Of a stretch of 64,000 bases of DNA, positions 54,048 to 63,086 are shown piece after piece; the stretch's first letter is position 1; each line of letters begins with the position of its first letter. Below the pieces are notes generated by a model that saw only the letters and a list, made by a program, of their open reading frames with translations, was not told where the DNA came from and searched no databases. Location: NCBI GenBank assembly GCA_016722025.1, contig JADKGZ010000009.1:62001-126000 (forward strand), given 5' to 3'. The translations under genes were made by a program, and so were the position numbers. The stretch is from Acidimicrobiaceae bacterium (GTDB lineage: Bacteria; Actinomycetota; Acidimicrobiia; Acidimicrobiales; Ilumatobacteraceae).

Positions 54048-54770
54048 GTGATCGAGCGCGAAGTCGACATCCACACATCTGACGGCGAGATGAAGACGTT
54101 CATCTTCCATCCCGAGCACGAGGGCCCACACCCGGTCGTGCTGTACCTGATGGACGCACCCAGCATCCGTCCGGCACTGAAGGACATGGCCTCGCGCCTT
54201 GCGACGGCCGGCTACTACGTGATGCTGCCCTACCTCTTCTACCGCGGTGGCCCCTTCCGCGAGTTCGGTATGAGCGACGAAGACATGCACGCTCGCCGTG
54301 ACCTGATGGCGGGCGTCACCCCCACGAACATCATCGGTGACGCGCACGCGCTGTTGGCGACGGCGGCTGCCGACCCCGCAGCACGCGGTGGCAAGGTGGG
54401 TGTGGTGGGCTTCTGCATGAGTGGCGGGCTGTCGCTGGCGCTGGCGAAGGCCCTTCCCGACCGGGTCGCCGCTGCCGCGTCGATACACGGGGCATGGATG
54501 GTGCGCGACGCCAGCGACTCGCCACACCTGGGCTTGCGGGCCGTGCAGGCCGAGGTCTACCTGGGCTGGGCCGACAACGACGCCACCGCCCCGCCGGAGC
54601 AGCTGGCGGTGGTGCGCAGCGAGCTCGACGCCGGCGGCGTGCGGTACGCGTTCGACTTCTACACCGACGCGGTGCACGGCTACGCGCCGCCAGGCACCGA
54701 GCGCTACAACCGGGCTGCCTCCGAGCAGCACTGGGAGCGAGTGCACTCGCTGCTGCGCCGCAACCTGTGA
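54048..54770 (+). CDS. dienelactone hydrolase family protein
   Basis: 240 residues from the GTG at 54048; an upstream ATG in the same frame overlaps the Ddn-like start. The nucleophile is a cysteine, GFCMSGG with Cys123, as in true dienelactone hydrolases; Asp is in LGWADNDATAPPEQ and His in DAVHGYAPPG, completing a Cys-His-Asp triad. N-terminal REVDIHTSDGEMKTFIFHP is the usual beta entry. It opens lactone rings in aromatic-ring breakdown, or acts as a related esterase. It stands alone; convergent with the glycosyltransferase gene 28 bases on. Confidence 0.92.
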   Translation: MIEREVDIHTSDGEMKTFIFHPEHEGPHPVVLYLMDAPSIRPALKDMASRLATAGYYVMLPYLFYRGGPFREFGMSDEDMHARRDLMAGVTPTNIIGDAHALLATAAADPAARGGKVGVVGFCMSGGLSLALAKALPDRVAAAASIHGAWMVRDASDSPHLGLRAVQAEVYLGWADNDATAPPEQLAVVRSELDAGGVRYAFDFYTDAVHGYAPPGTERYNRAASEQHWERVHSLLRRNL

Positions 54771-54797
54771 ACACGGCTCGACCACTGGTGCCGGTGG

Positions 54798-55562
54798 TCA
54801 ATCAAACGCCACCCCGAACCGTTGGACGAGATCTGCGTACAGGCTGCCGGGTACCGGCTCGCTGCCATCGAGCCCCGATCGTCGCCACATCTCGTGCCAG
54901 AGGTGGATTGCGAACGAGTCGTCGGTGCGTCGCCGCAGGTCGGCCCGCTCCTGCTCGTCGGTGCTGAGCACCAGTTGCCAGTCGAGGTAGTCGATGGGGC
55001 ACACGGCAGCGACTGGTAGCAGCGCCAGCCCCAACTCGTCGACGAGCCGCGACATCAGCGCCGGCCCGGTGGTACCCCAGATGGCCGTTCGTGGGTCGAC
55101 CGCTTCGGTCGCTGTTCGGGCGCGTCGCAGCAGCTCCGATCCTTGCGGCGCGCGCAGAAGACAGGTCGCCGCAGGAGCCTCGGCCAGTGTCTGTGCCGGC
55201 AGCAGGTACGGGTCGTCGGGAAGCGGGCGGAGGCAGATCACATCGAGATCGGCCCAGGTGCCACCTCGCTCGTCGAGGAGGTGGTAGCGGAACTGGTTCG
55301 AGAAGCCAGCGGGGGTGTCGTAGTCGCGGTACCGCCAAATTCGATCGGCGGGGATCAACGCATTGGCATCGAGGACGGTCACGCCCGCCGGCACGCCCTC
55401 GACGGGGCCGTAGGTGTACAGGTGGTATGGGTGACCTGCGGCGAGGAACGACCTGATCGAGCAGCGCTGCATCACGCCCAGCCGATCGCCGATCCAGAGC
55501 CCTTGCACGATGTGATCGGCAGCGCTGCGGCGGTGCAACCTCCGTGCTCGACGAAATCTCAC
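54798..55562 (-). CDS. glycosyltransferase (capsule/mannosyl DXD-sugar transferase type)
   Basis: 254 residues from a GTG at 55562 that overlaps the patatin stop (GTGA). The N-terminal strand HIVQGLWIGDRLGVMQRCSI and SFLAAGHPYHLYTYGPVEGV are typical of the Gly_transf_sug/OCH1-like group; the DXD motif is WADLDVICLRPL, and FSNQFRYHLLDERGG precedes it as usual. A C-terminal histidine (FAIHLWHEMW) is also family-typical. It adds a sugar to a polysaccharide or protein. Third gene of the muramidase-patatin-glycosyltransferase operon. Confidence 0.85.
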   Translation of the reverse strand: MRFRRARRLHRRSAADHIVQGLWIGDRLGVMQRCSIRSFLAAGHPYHLYTYGPVEGVPAGVTVLDANALIPADRIWRYRDYDTPAGFSNQFRYHLLDERGGTWADLDVICLRPLPDDPYLLPAQTLAEAPAATCLLRAPQGSELLRRARTATEAVDPRTAIWGTTGPALMSRLVDELGLALLPVAAVCPIDYLDWQLVLSTDEQERADLRRRTDDSFAIHLWHEMWRRSGLDGSEPVPGSLYADLVQRFGVAFD

Positions 55563-57682
55563 CGCGGGTGCCACTGCGCGACGAGGCCACCGAGTCGTGC
55601 GCATCGCGTGTCCCAGCGCCGGCGCCGTACGCCGGACGTGATGAGGCCGAGGCCCAGCATCCAGCACACCACCGCCACACCGAACCTGCCGTCGTCGAGT
55701 GCACCCACCAGTCGCGCCGTCTCCGCGTCGGCATCGAGCCGCACGAACACCGCCTCGCTCAGGCGCAGGTGGCGATCGGAGATCACCGTGACCGGTGCCG
55801 CGAGGCCCTCGACGGCGACGATGTAGGTGTTGTTGTCGTTGTTGTTGTCGTCTTTGTTGTCGTCGTGGTCTGCGTCGTTGTCGTCGGACCCGGTGCCGGC
55901 CTGGGCGCTGAGCACCTTCGCCTCCCTGGTGTCGTCGGCGCGGTCGTCCATCGTCACCATCGAGAGCGCCGCGCCGGCCACGAGGGCCGCCACTCCTGCG
56001 ACGATCGCGACGACACCCGCTCGATGCGGGCGTCGCGCCGAAGCGCCAACTCCGTAGCGTGCACGAGTGGCCGACCGAGTGCCGGCCCGACCGCCGACGT
56101 ACACGAGCGCTGCTCCACCGACCAGGAGCCCACCGACGACCGCCAGGGTGATGACCTCGATGCCGGCGATGCCGGCAGAGTTGGTGCCCCACCAGCCAAG
56201 GCCACCAACGACTGCTGTCGCGAAGACAGCGGCCAGGATGCCGCCCAGCGAGACTTCGTTGGGTGAGACCGCTGGAGCGGCCGTCGAAGGTTCCAGCCGC
56301 AGTTGCTCCGCCGGGCCCGGCACTCCACTGAACAGCGCCTCCAGCCGGGCGCTGGTGGTGGCATCGTCGAGCTGGGCGCACACGCACTGATGAGCGGCCT
56401 TCACCGCTGCCAGTCGTGCCGCGTCGGTGACTGCGAAGTCGGTTGTCTTCAGGCCGATGTGGGGCACGCGCAGCACCACCGAGTCGTCGCCGAGACCGAT
56501 CCAGGGCGCGACGCTGGTGGGCACGCCGATCAATGCCTGCATCGAGGGCAGCAGCGTGTCGGCCACCAGTCGCCCGACCAGCACCAGCACGGCCATCAGC
56601 CCGATGGCAACGACCGCCGCCAACACCACCATCGACAACGTGCCCACCAGCGCCACGGGGTACAACCAGTCGGGCAACCAGCCGGCGAGCCAGGTGGAGA
56701 ACCGCCGTACCCCGACCGGCATGGTGGCCAGGCTCAGTGCCACCCACACTGCCATCGCCAGGCCGACGAGCAGTCGCGCCCAATCGCTGGACAGCACGGC
56801 GCCGACGAGGTACACGGGTCGCTTCGGCGACGTGTAGGTGGGGCCTTGATCGAACCGACGGTTCACGTCGGCCGAGCGTAGTGGCACCAGGCCGGCGGCC
56901 TGGCGGCGCTCCAGCGGCTCGGGGTTGCCGAGGATGAAACCGACGACCGGCCGGTTCGCTTCTCGCTGCCACGCCTCGTCGTCGGTGTCGGCCCACTGGC
57001 CGCGAGCCTGGCTGGCGCTGCGCAACCAGGCGCGAAACGACCGGTCCTGGAAGACGAACGACGGGTAGTTGGCCCACGTGCCGCCGTCGACGAACTGGTG
57101 CACCACGGCGCCCTCGTCGTCGGAGTGGAACACTCCGCGGCCGGGTGGGAACGCTCCTGGAATGGCCGAGGAGGCGGCCACCGCGCCGGCGACCTCGACC
57201 ATCGGTGTGGTACGCCTGCAGAAGACCACCGGCAGCCCGTTGGAGAGATCCATCGCGACGACGTACAGCTCGATCTCCGTTGCTTCGAACAGGTCCGCGA
57301 ACGTGACAGGTGAGGCGTCGTGCTTCCCGATGGCGGCTGCCAACGTGCGGTCGAGCCACTCTCTGAGGCCGCGGCTCTCGAAGACCGATGTGGCCTGACC
57401 GAGGATCGCCTTTCCGATTCGCTTCGGTACTGACGACCGCATCGCCTCCAGGCCTTTCGGGACGGCCAGCTCGAGCTCGGCGGGCAGCATCCCAGCGGCG
57501 ATCAACGATGCCGTGATCGCACCCGCCGAGGCGCCCGCGACGCTGTGGAACCACAGCCCGCGGGCGCGCATCGCAGTGAGTGCGCCAGCGTACGCGATGC
57601 CCTTCGCGCCGCCGCCCTTGAACACGCCGTTGACGTATCGCATTGGTTCGACGGCACCGCCGGTGTCTGCTGAAGTCGTCAT
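55559..57682 (-). CDS. patatin-like phospholipase fused to a multi-pass membrane domain
   Basis: 707 residues. Patatin core: GGGAKGIAYAG oxyanion loop (residues 23-28), nucleophile GASAG with Ser52, and D199-G-G of the Ser-Asp dyad. From about residue 285, hydrophobic segments follow: ARLLVGLAMAVWVALSLATM, LYPVALVGTLSMVVLAAVVAI, a later GILAAVFATAVVGGLGWWG and VVAIVAGVAALVAGAALSM, then a single C-terminal helix. An acidic Asp/Asn-rich spacer (SDDNDADHDDNKDDNNNDNN) precedes the last part. Patatins are serine lipid hydrolases; this one is membrane-embedded, so local lipids are the likely substrate. Coupled on both sides within its operon. Confidence 0.85.
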   Translation of the reverse strand: MTTSADTGGAVEPMRYVNGVFKGGGAKGIAYAGALTAMRARGLWFHSVAGASAGAITASLIAAGMLPAELELAVPKGLEAMRSSVPKRIGKAILGQATSVFESRGLREWLDRTLAAAIGKHDASPVTFADLFEATEIELYVVAMDLSNGLPVVFCRRTTPMVEVAGAVAASSAIPGAFPPGRGVFHSDDEGAVVHQFVDGGTWANYPSFVFQDRSFRAWLRSASQARGQWADTDDEAWQREANRPVVGFILGNPEPLERRQAAGLVPLRSADVNRRFDQGPTYTSPKRPVYLVGAVLSSDWARLLVGLAMAVWVALSLATMPVGVRRFSTWLAGWLPDWLYPVALVGTLSMVVLAAVVAIGLMAVLVLVGRLVADTLLPSMQALIGVPTSVAPWIGLGDDSVVLRVPHIGLKTTDFAVTDAARLAAVKAAHQCVCAQLDDATTSARLEALFSGVPGPAEQLRLEPSTAAPAVSPNEVSLGGILAAVFATAVVGGLGWWGTNSAGIAGIEVITLAVVGGLLVGGAALVYVGGRAGTRSATRARYGVGASARRPHRAGVVAIVAGVAALVAGAALSMVTMDDRADDTREAKVLSAQAGTGSDDNDADHDDNKDDNNNDNNTYIVAVEGLAAPVTVISDRHLRLSEAVFVRLDADAETARLVGALDDGRFGVAVVCWMLGLGLITSGVRRRRWDTRCARLGGLVAQWHPR
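55828..55888. repeat. GTT/GTC microsatellite coding Asp/Asn spacer
   Basis: A run of GTT, GTC and related triplets on the plus strand encodes the Asp/Asn-rich spacer of the minus-strand patatin. A similar GTC/GTT run at 36081-36131 codes Asp/Asn in the MFS-cNMP protein and coincides with its frameshift. Both arrays could change length by slippage without breaking the frame in steps of three. Confidence 0.65.
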
Positions 57683-58593
57683 CAGAGGGTGGTTCTATCA
57701 GGCATCGGCAACAGCGGCCGACTGATGGTGCCCAGCTGCGGAACTCGGCAGTCACGGCGCCACAGCAAGCACCACGAGCGCACGGCGGCGTCGGTGGCCG
57801 GCCCGTACACACCGTCCACCAGCAACTGTGCGCCGAGGTCGTTCAAGTGCAGCTGCAACTCGGCCACGTCGGGTGTGCGCAGCCATCGTTGTCGCCAGCT
57901 GCTCACCGACTCGTTGGGTCCGCGAGCCACGAGGTGCAGCCCGTTCTCGGGGCGCGCGATCGTGCCATCCAGTTGGCGTGCCTGCACCCTGTGCCGGCCA
58001 GGACCGCCGCGATCTGCCGGGCACGTTCGATACGCGTGCGGCCAGTCGAACGAAGGGGCCACCGCGAGGGTGTGGTCGCGAGCGTCCGTGGCGTTCACGG
58101 CGGAGGGGTCGCTGTGCCAGCGTGGTCGATCGCTGATGTCGAAGCGCACCTTGCTGCGCCAGAAGCCGGTTGCCGTGAACACTCCTGTCGTGTGCCCGAG
58201 CAGCTCATCCATGCGGCGCAAGAACCCGGCGACGTAGCGCGCCAGGTCGGTCGGATCGAAACCATCGGTGGTCGACACGTCGGCCCAGTGGCCGCCGGCG
58301 AAACTGCTCGGCGCGGAACGAATCGCCGCCATCCACAGCTCGGCCTGGTGGTGTGCGGAGGTGTGCGATGGGTACAGGTACCAGTACGAACCGACCGCCA
58401 AGCGCGCAAGTTCGGCCGCACGCACGTGCTCGACCCAGCGGGAGTCCTGGCGTGTCCCTCGCCCAGCCCGCACGACCACCAGCGCCGTGCCCTGCCGGCG
58501 AACCTCGCGGAAGTCGATCTGGTGGTGCTCGCAGACGTCGATGCCATCCACCCACTCGACATGGTCTGGCGCTCGCTGCAGCAACACGGTCAT
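57682..58593 (-). CDS. GH25-type muramidase-like protein with peptidoglycan-binding domain
   Basis: 303 residues. The first ~200 residues follow the GH25 lysozyme pattern: WVDGIDVCEHHQIDFREVR, LVVVRAGRGTRQDSRWVEHV, LAVGSYWYLYPSHTSAHHQA and SFAGGHWADVSTTDG, with GFWRSKVRF later; the usual catalytic D-x-E pair is not fully kept. The C-terminal ~75 residues are a PG-binding fold (DVAELQLHLNDLGAQLLVDG, YGPATDAAVRSW). No signal peptide is seen, which is unexpected for a wall enzyme. First gene of the operon; its stop overlaps the patatin start. Confidence 0.75.
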   Translation of the reverse strand: MTVLLQRAPDHVEWVDGIDVCEHHQIDFREVRRQGTALVVVRAGRGTRQDSRWVEHVRAAELARLAVGSYWYLYPSHTSAHHQAELWMAAIRSAPSSFAGGHWADVSTTDGFDPTDLARYVAGFLRRMDELLGHTTGVFTATGFWRSKVRFDISDRPRWHSDPSAVNATDARDHTLAVAPSFDWPHAYRTCPADRGGPGRHRVQARQLDGTIARPENGLHLVARGPNESVSSWRQRWLRTPDVAELQLHLNDLGAQLLVDGVYGPATDAAVRSWCLLWRRDCRVPQLGTISRPLLPMPDRTTL

Positions 58594-58661
58594 GCACTCA
58601 GTGTCGGCTCACCCCACTGCGGGCGCCATTGCTGCACGGGCGTGGTTGCGTGCCCGCGGGG

Positions 58662-61600
58662 TCAGCTGGAACTGGCCGCGAGGCCATCGAGACCCGCGGC
58701 GCAGCGCACCACCCACGGCGCGGCCCCCTGCGCAGTTGCGGCCTGCAGCGCCGACGTGAGCATCGCGTGCGCGTCGTCGAGCCGCCCGAACGCAGCGTGG
58801 GCGAGGCCCAGCACCCGGTCGACCGGCCCCCAGCAGGCAAGCTCGGCACCGGCCAGTGCCCACTGCCCCGAGTAGCGCGTGAGCACTGCCGAGTAGCGGC
58901 GGATCAGCTCGTGCTCGCCGGCGAGCACCGATGCTTCCAGCGCGGCGACCATGGTTCCCAGCCACAGCCAGTTGCGCGGCCACGGCCCCTGCTGGTGCAA
59001 GGTGGTGAGCAGTCGGCGAGCGTCGTCGAACTGATCGGACTCGGCGTGCACCAGCGCGAAGGCCGCGAGGAACAGCGGGTTCTGGTCGACGAAGCCGCCC
59101 AGCCGGTGCTCCAGCTGGGCCAGCTCGGCCTGCTGGCCGCGGTCGCGACCGATGCTGTACGTGATGGCCATCTGTGCGAGCAGCAGGTTGTGCCGGCCCG
59201 ACAGGCTGACCGCCTCGTTCGACAGGCGCTCGGCCTCGTCCCAGTTGCCCAGCGTCGAGTTGATCATCGCCTGACCCATCATCACTCGCGTGAGCAGGAA
59301 CGTGGTGCCGGCATCGTCGGCGAGCTGCGCGGCACGGTTTGCATCGACGAGCGCATCCGCGATGTTGCCCAGCTGCATGCGTGCCGCCGAACGATGGTTC
59401 AACCCTTCGATCAACACTCCGGTCCAGCGCGATGGCCCGCCGGTGGTCAACTGTCGCGCCGCCTCCTCGATGTGGCCGGTGGTCAGTGCTTCGCGTGTGG
59501 CGGCGTCGTCGGGCCCCCAGCAGGCTCGTGCCACTTCCGTTTCGACGGTGGCGCGGTCGATGGGGTCCATCAAGGCGAGGTCGACCAGGCCCAGGCGGGC
59601 CATCGAACAGCGCTGCTCGTGGCGAACCGTTGCCGGCAGCAGGCGTGCACGTCGGATGTGCAGCATGGCAGGCAGCACAGCGGGCTCGGGCGGGCAGCGC
59701 CTGCTCGCCCGCTCGAGGAGGTGCAACAGGTCGGGGTCGTCGCGACCGTGTCGGCGGTGCATGGAGGCAACCAGCGCTGCTTGCGCCAGCGTGGCCGGGT
59801 CGTCACCCGATTCGGCCAGAGCAGCCGCGCGGTAGAGGTGCGTGATGGCGGCCTCGAGGTTGGAGGCGAAGAAGTCGGCGCGGCCGTGGGCAACCCGTAC
59901 TTGTGCCTCGACTCGATCTCGTTCGGGAGTTGCAGCGGCCGACTCGAGCACGACGAGTGCGCGATCGAGCACGCTCAGGGCTCGTTCGTGTGCCAACCGC
60001 TCTGTGGCTCGATTGGCAACCTCCACTGCGATCTCGCCGGCGCGCAGCGGGTTGCCCAGCCGGTCTGCCTCCAGCCAGTGGTGCAGCACCTGCTCCAGAT
60101 CCTGGTCGTCGCCGCGTTCCTCCAGGCGTTGCGCGATGGCCGCGTGCATCAGCGCGCGGCGGGCCGGCGACAGGCTGTCCTCCAGGCTGGCACGGGCGAT
60201 GGCGTGCACGAACCGGAACTCGCCAGGGTGAGCGCCGTCGATCAGCAGCCCGGCCGCCGCCGCTGCATCGAGGTGGGCCAAGGCCTCCAACGGGCTGACG
60301 CCCAGCACATCGGCAAGCGTGATGACCTCGAAGCTGCGCCCGATCACCGCCGCCGGTGCCAGGGTGGCCCGTGCGCCGTCGCCCAGCCGGTCGACGCGCT
60401 GCAGTATCCACTCGCGCACACCTGCGGGAAGGTCGCCGCCCTGCAACGTGTGCCCGGGCACGTCGCGCAGGTGAGCCAGCAGCTGCAGCCCGAAGAACGG
60501 GTTGCCGCCGGTGAGCGCGAGCAGTCCTTCCAAGGTGTCGGAGCTGAGCTCGATGCCGTTGTCGCGGGCCATCTCGGCGAGCGATTCCAGTTGCAGCGGG
60601 CCGATCGCGATGGTGGCGACGTCGAGTCGCTGGTGCAACTCGTCGAGCACTCGCCGATCGGCGCTGGGCCGGCAACCCGCCAGCACCGCGAGCTGGCCGG
60701 CCAGATCGTCGAGCAGCTGTGCCAACAGCGCGAGCGATGATCCGTCGATCCACTGCACGTCGTCGATCACCAGCGTCACCTGGCCACCCAGCGCGCGGAC
60801 TGCGTCGGCGATGCGACCGAAGAAGCGCCGACGGTCGATCCACCCTTCCTCGTCTCGCTCCAGCTGGCCGGACTCGAAGGGGAACAGCTCGCTTCCGAAC
60901 GCATCGAGGAACGGTTCGAACGCCCCGCCGGATTCGGTGCAACGACCAACGAGCACATGCTCGGAGCGGGCAACGGCGCCTGCCGCGAGCTCGGCGAGGA
61001 AGCGCGTCTTGCCCATGCCCGGCTCACCCAGTGCCACCACCAGGGGGGACTCACCGTTGCGCCTGCCGCGTTCGATCGTCGCGTTGGCGGTGCGCAGCTC
61101 GTGCGTGCGGCCCACCAGGGGTCGGGCCCGACGCGAGGCGACCCAGGTCGAGGCCCGCCCGTTGATCGCGATGCCGGTGCCGGTGGAGAGGGTTGCGGCA
61201 GCCGTGCCGTGTTGCACGGAATCGGCGGGTCGCTGCAGACGGAAGCCGTTGGTCAACGGTTCGAACGCCAACGAGTCGTCGCTGCCCAGCAGCATGCGTA
61301 CCGGGGGCGAGCACACGATGATGGGCGTGGTGGCGCTGCGGCGCAATGCCACGGCCTCGTCGGCCAACTGTTGCAGCGTTGCACCGTGCCAGCCGCCCAG
61401 GTCGCCGGCGTGCAGGGCGATCGATGCGTGCACCGGCGCGAGCGCGAGCACCGCGGCGGCGGCATCGCCGGCTCGCGAGAAGGCGACCAGAGCGGTGGTG
61501 GCGGGCAGCGACACCGTGGTCATCACGCGGCCGCCCGCAGCTTCCAGCGCGCCGAGTGCCGACTCGGCTCGCGGTGTGGCGCCGCTGTCGACGTCGATCA

Positions 61601-62399
61601 GCACCAGGGTGATCGTGCCGGTCGGCACGTCCATCTCGGCGGCACTGCGCAAGCGCATGGCGAACTCGGATGCGCTCCAGGGGCGGCCGAGCGGATCCCA
61701 GGTGAGGCCCCGGCGCAGTACCCGCTCCAGCCGCTCGAGCCCGCTGTCGGTCAGCTCGGTGGGCCACGCGGCGCCCAGTCGGGGCACCGTGCCGGTGAGC
61801 AGGTACACGCACAGCGCGGCCAGCGAGTACACATCGGCGGCGGGGGAGAGCGCTTCCCCGGCCAGTACCTCCGGCGCCGAGAAGCCGGGTGTGCCCAGCC
61901 GCTCGCCGTCTTCGCCCACTCGCATTGCAGCGCCGAAGTCGACCAGCACCAGCCGCCCGTCGTCGGCCAGCACCAGGTTCTCCGGCTTCACGTCGCCGTG
62001 CACCACCGCGGGTCGGTGGCGATGCAGATGGTCGAGCGTGCCGGCCACCTGATCGACGAGCCCGAGCACCGTCGGCAGTGGCAGCCCGCCTCCCTGCGCG
62101 TCGACGAGTGTGCGCAGATCGTTGCCCGCGATGTAGTCGCTGATGAGGCAGTAGCGGTCACCGTCGACCAGATCGCTGCGCACCATCGGCAGGCCGGGGT
62201 GCGCCACGATGCGCATCAACATGCCGGCCTCCCGCCGCAGGCGGCCCAGGTCGTCGCCATCGATGATGCGGCGCGCCTTCACCACCACGTCGAGGTCGAG
62301 CTCGAGATCGCGGGCCACCGACACCTCGGCCTCGCCACCGGTGGCAAGCAGGCGCACGATCTGGAAGCGGCCGCCCACCACGTCGGTCGATGTCGTCAT
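58662..62399 (-). CDS. Ser/Thr kinase fused to degenerate cyclase-like domain, STAND ATPase and TPR region
   Basis: 1245 residues. Kinase at residues ~10-250: Lys41, HGDVKPEN (His134-Gly-Asp136; HRD replaced by HGD), DFG at 154-156, and GTPGFSAPE; the glycine loop is reduced (ATGGEAEV). Residues ~256-385 have the outline of a class III nucleotide cyclase (TLVLIDVDSGATPRAESALG, ASIALHAGDLGGW) without the metal aspartate pair. A STAND ATPase follows (GEPGMGKTRFL Walker A, TLVIDDVQWIDG Walker B), then winged-helix and ~450 residues of TPR-like helices. This is the PknK/LuxR-type signalling architecture. Coupled to the FHA-HTH gene upstream by 4 bases. Confidence 0.88.
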   Translation of the reverse strand: MTTSTDVVGGRFQIVRLLATGGEAEVSVARDLELDLDVVVKARRIIDGDDLGRLRREAGMLMRIVAHPGLPMVRSDLVDGDRYCLISDYIAGNDLRTLVDAQGGGLPLPTVLGLVDQVAGTLDHLHRHRPAVVHGDVKPENLVLADDGRLVLVDFGAAMRVGEDGERLGTPGFSAPEVLAGEALSPAADVYSLAALCVYLLTGTVPRLGAAWPTELTDSGLERLERVLRRGLTWDPLGRPWSASEFAMRLRSAAEMDVPTGTITLVLIDVDSGATPRAESALGALEAAGGRVMTTVSLPATTALVAFSRAGDAAAAVLALAPVHASIALHAGDLGGWHGATLQQLADEAVALRRSATTPIIVCSPPVRMLLGSDDSLAFEPLTNGFRLQRPADSVQHGTAAATLSTGTGIAINGRASTWVASRRARPLVGRTHELRTANATIERGRRNGESPLVVALGEPGMGKTRFLAELAAGAVARSEHVLVGRCTESGGAFEPFLDAFGSELFPFESGQLERDEEGWIDRRRFFGRIADAVRALGGQVTLVIDDVQWIDGSSLALLAQLLDDLAGQLAVLAGCRPSADRRVLDELHQRLDVATIAIGPLQLESLAEMARDNGIELSSDTLEGLLALTGGNPFFGLQLLAHLRDVPGHTLQGGDLPAGVREWILQRVDRLGDGARATLAPAAVIGRSFEVITLADVLGVSPLEALAHLDAAAAAGLLIDGAHPGEFRFVHAIARASLEDSLSPARRALMHAAIAQRLEERGDDQDLEQVLHHWLEADRLGNPLRAGEIAVEVANRATERLAHERALSVLDRALVVLESAAATPERDRVEAQVRVAHGRADFFASNLEAAITHLYRAAALAESGDDPATLAQAALVASMHRRHGRDDPDLLHLLERASRRCPPEPAVLPAMLHIRRARLLPATVRHEQRCSMARLGLVDLALMDPIDRATVETEVARACWGPDDAATREALTTGHIEEAARQLTTGGPSRWTGVLIEGLNHRSAARMQLGNIADALVDANRAAQLADDAGTTFLLTRVMMGQAMINSTLGNWDEAERLSNEAVSLSGRHNLLLAQMAITYSIGRDRGQQAELAQLEHRLGGFVDQNPLFLAAFALVHAESDQFDDARRLLTTLHQQGPWPRNWLWLGTMVAALEASVLAGEHELIRRYSAVLTRYSGQWALAGAELACWGPVDRVLGLAHAAFGRLDDAHAMLTSALQAATAQGAAPWVVRCAAGLDGLAASSS

Positions 62400-63067
62400 G
62401 GTGACGCCCGGAACGATTGGAGGTCGGCGCGGCGCACCGCGCCGCGGGTGAGTGCATCGTTGGCGAGACGCACGCGTCGGTCGGGGCCGTCGTCGACACC
62501 GAACTTCAGGTACAGCCGCACCAACTGCTGCTTCACGGCACTGTCCGTGACGTACAACATGGAGGCGATGGTGGCCACTGTGGCGGGTGGCGTGAAGGCA
62601 TCACCGTCGAGCACCGGCGAACACAGGCAGAGCAGCACGCGGCGCTCGGCCGGCGTGAGGTCGGGAATGCCGCCGGCAGTCTGCGTCAGCGAACGATCGC
62701 CGCCGCCGCCGAGCGAGTGGAACGCCAGGGCAGTGCGCTCGCCGAGCCTGATCTCGTCGGCGTTGGCGAGCAGGTGCACTGCACCGGCAGCGAGGCGGGT
62801 GCCGTTGACGAACAGCCCGTTCGTGGAGTTCGCCGCCTGGACGCACCAGCCAGGTGCTCTGCGCGTGAGCACTGCGTGCAGCCGGGAGACGGCGGGATCG
62901 TCGTGGATGGCCAAGTGGCCGGCAACGGCGGGTTGGTCGATGTGGCGGCCGATGGTCAACTCGCCGTCGAGCACCACGGTGTGCGGTGGCTTGCCCCGCT
63001 GGTACAGCACCAGCCACGCCTCGCCCGTCTGACTGGTCACCGTGGTGTTGTCGAGCGTCTCGTTCAT
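62396..63067 (-). CDS. FHA-domain protein with C-terminal helix-turn-helix
   Basis: 223 residues from the ATG at 63067. FHA domain: IGR41 loop, S61-R62-x-H64, and N80-S-T-N-G-L-F-V-N-G, all residues for phosphothreonine binding. After a linker, residues ~140-200 form a winged or LuxR-like helix-turn-helix (LTPAERRVLLCLCSPVLDG, TIASMLYVTDSAVKQQLVRL). A phosphothreonine reader directly attached to a DNA-binding domain and translationally coupled to a Ser/Thr kinase gene suggests a short kinase-to-transcription pathway. Confidence 0.88.
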   Translation of the reverse strand: MNETLDNTTVTSQTGEAWLVLYQRGKPPHTVVLDGELTIGRHIDQPAVAGHLAIHDDPAVSRLHAVLTRRAPGWCVQAANSTNGLFVNGTRLAAGAVHLLANADEIRLGERTALAFHSLGGGGDRSLTQTAGGIPDLTPAERRVLLCLCSPVLDGDAFTPPATVATIASMLYVTDSAVKQQLVRLYLKFGVDDGPDRRVRLANDALTRGAVRRADLQSFRASP

Positions 63068-63086
63068 CGATCGATCATCGCCCGAG

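Noticed and set aside
55563..57812. Upstream extension of the glycosyltransferase frame
   Set aside because: Antiphase translation of the patatin gene; the real start overlaps the patatin stop.
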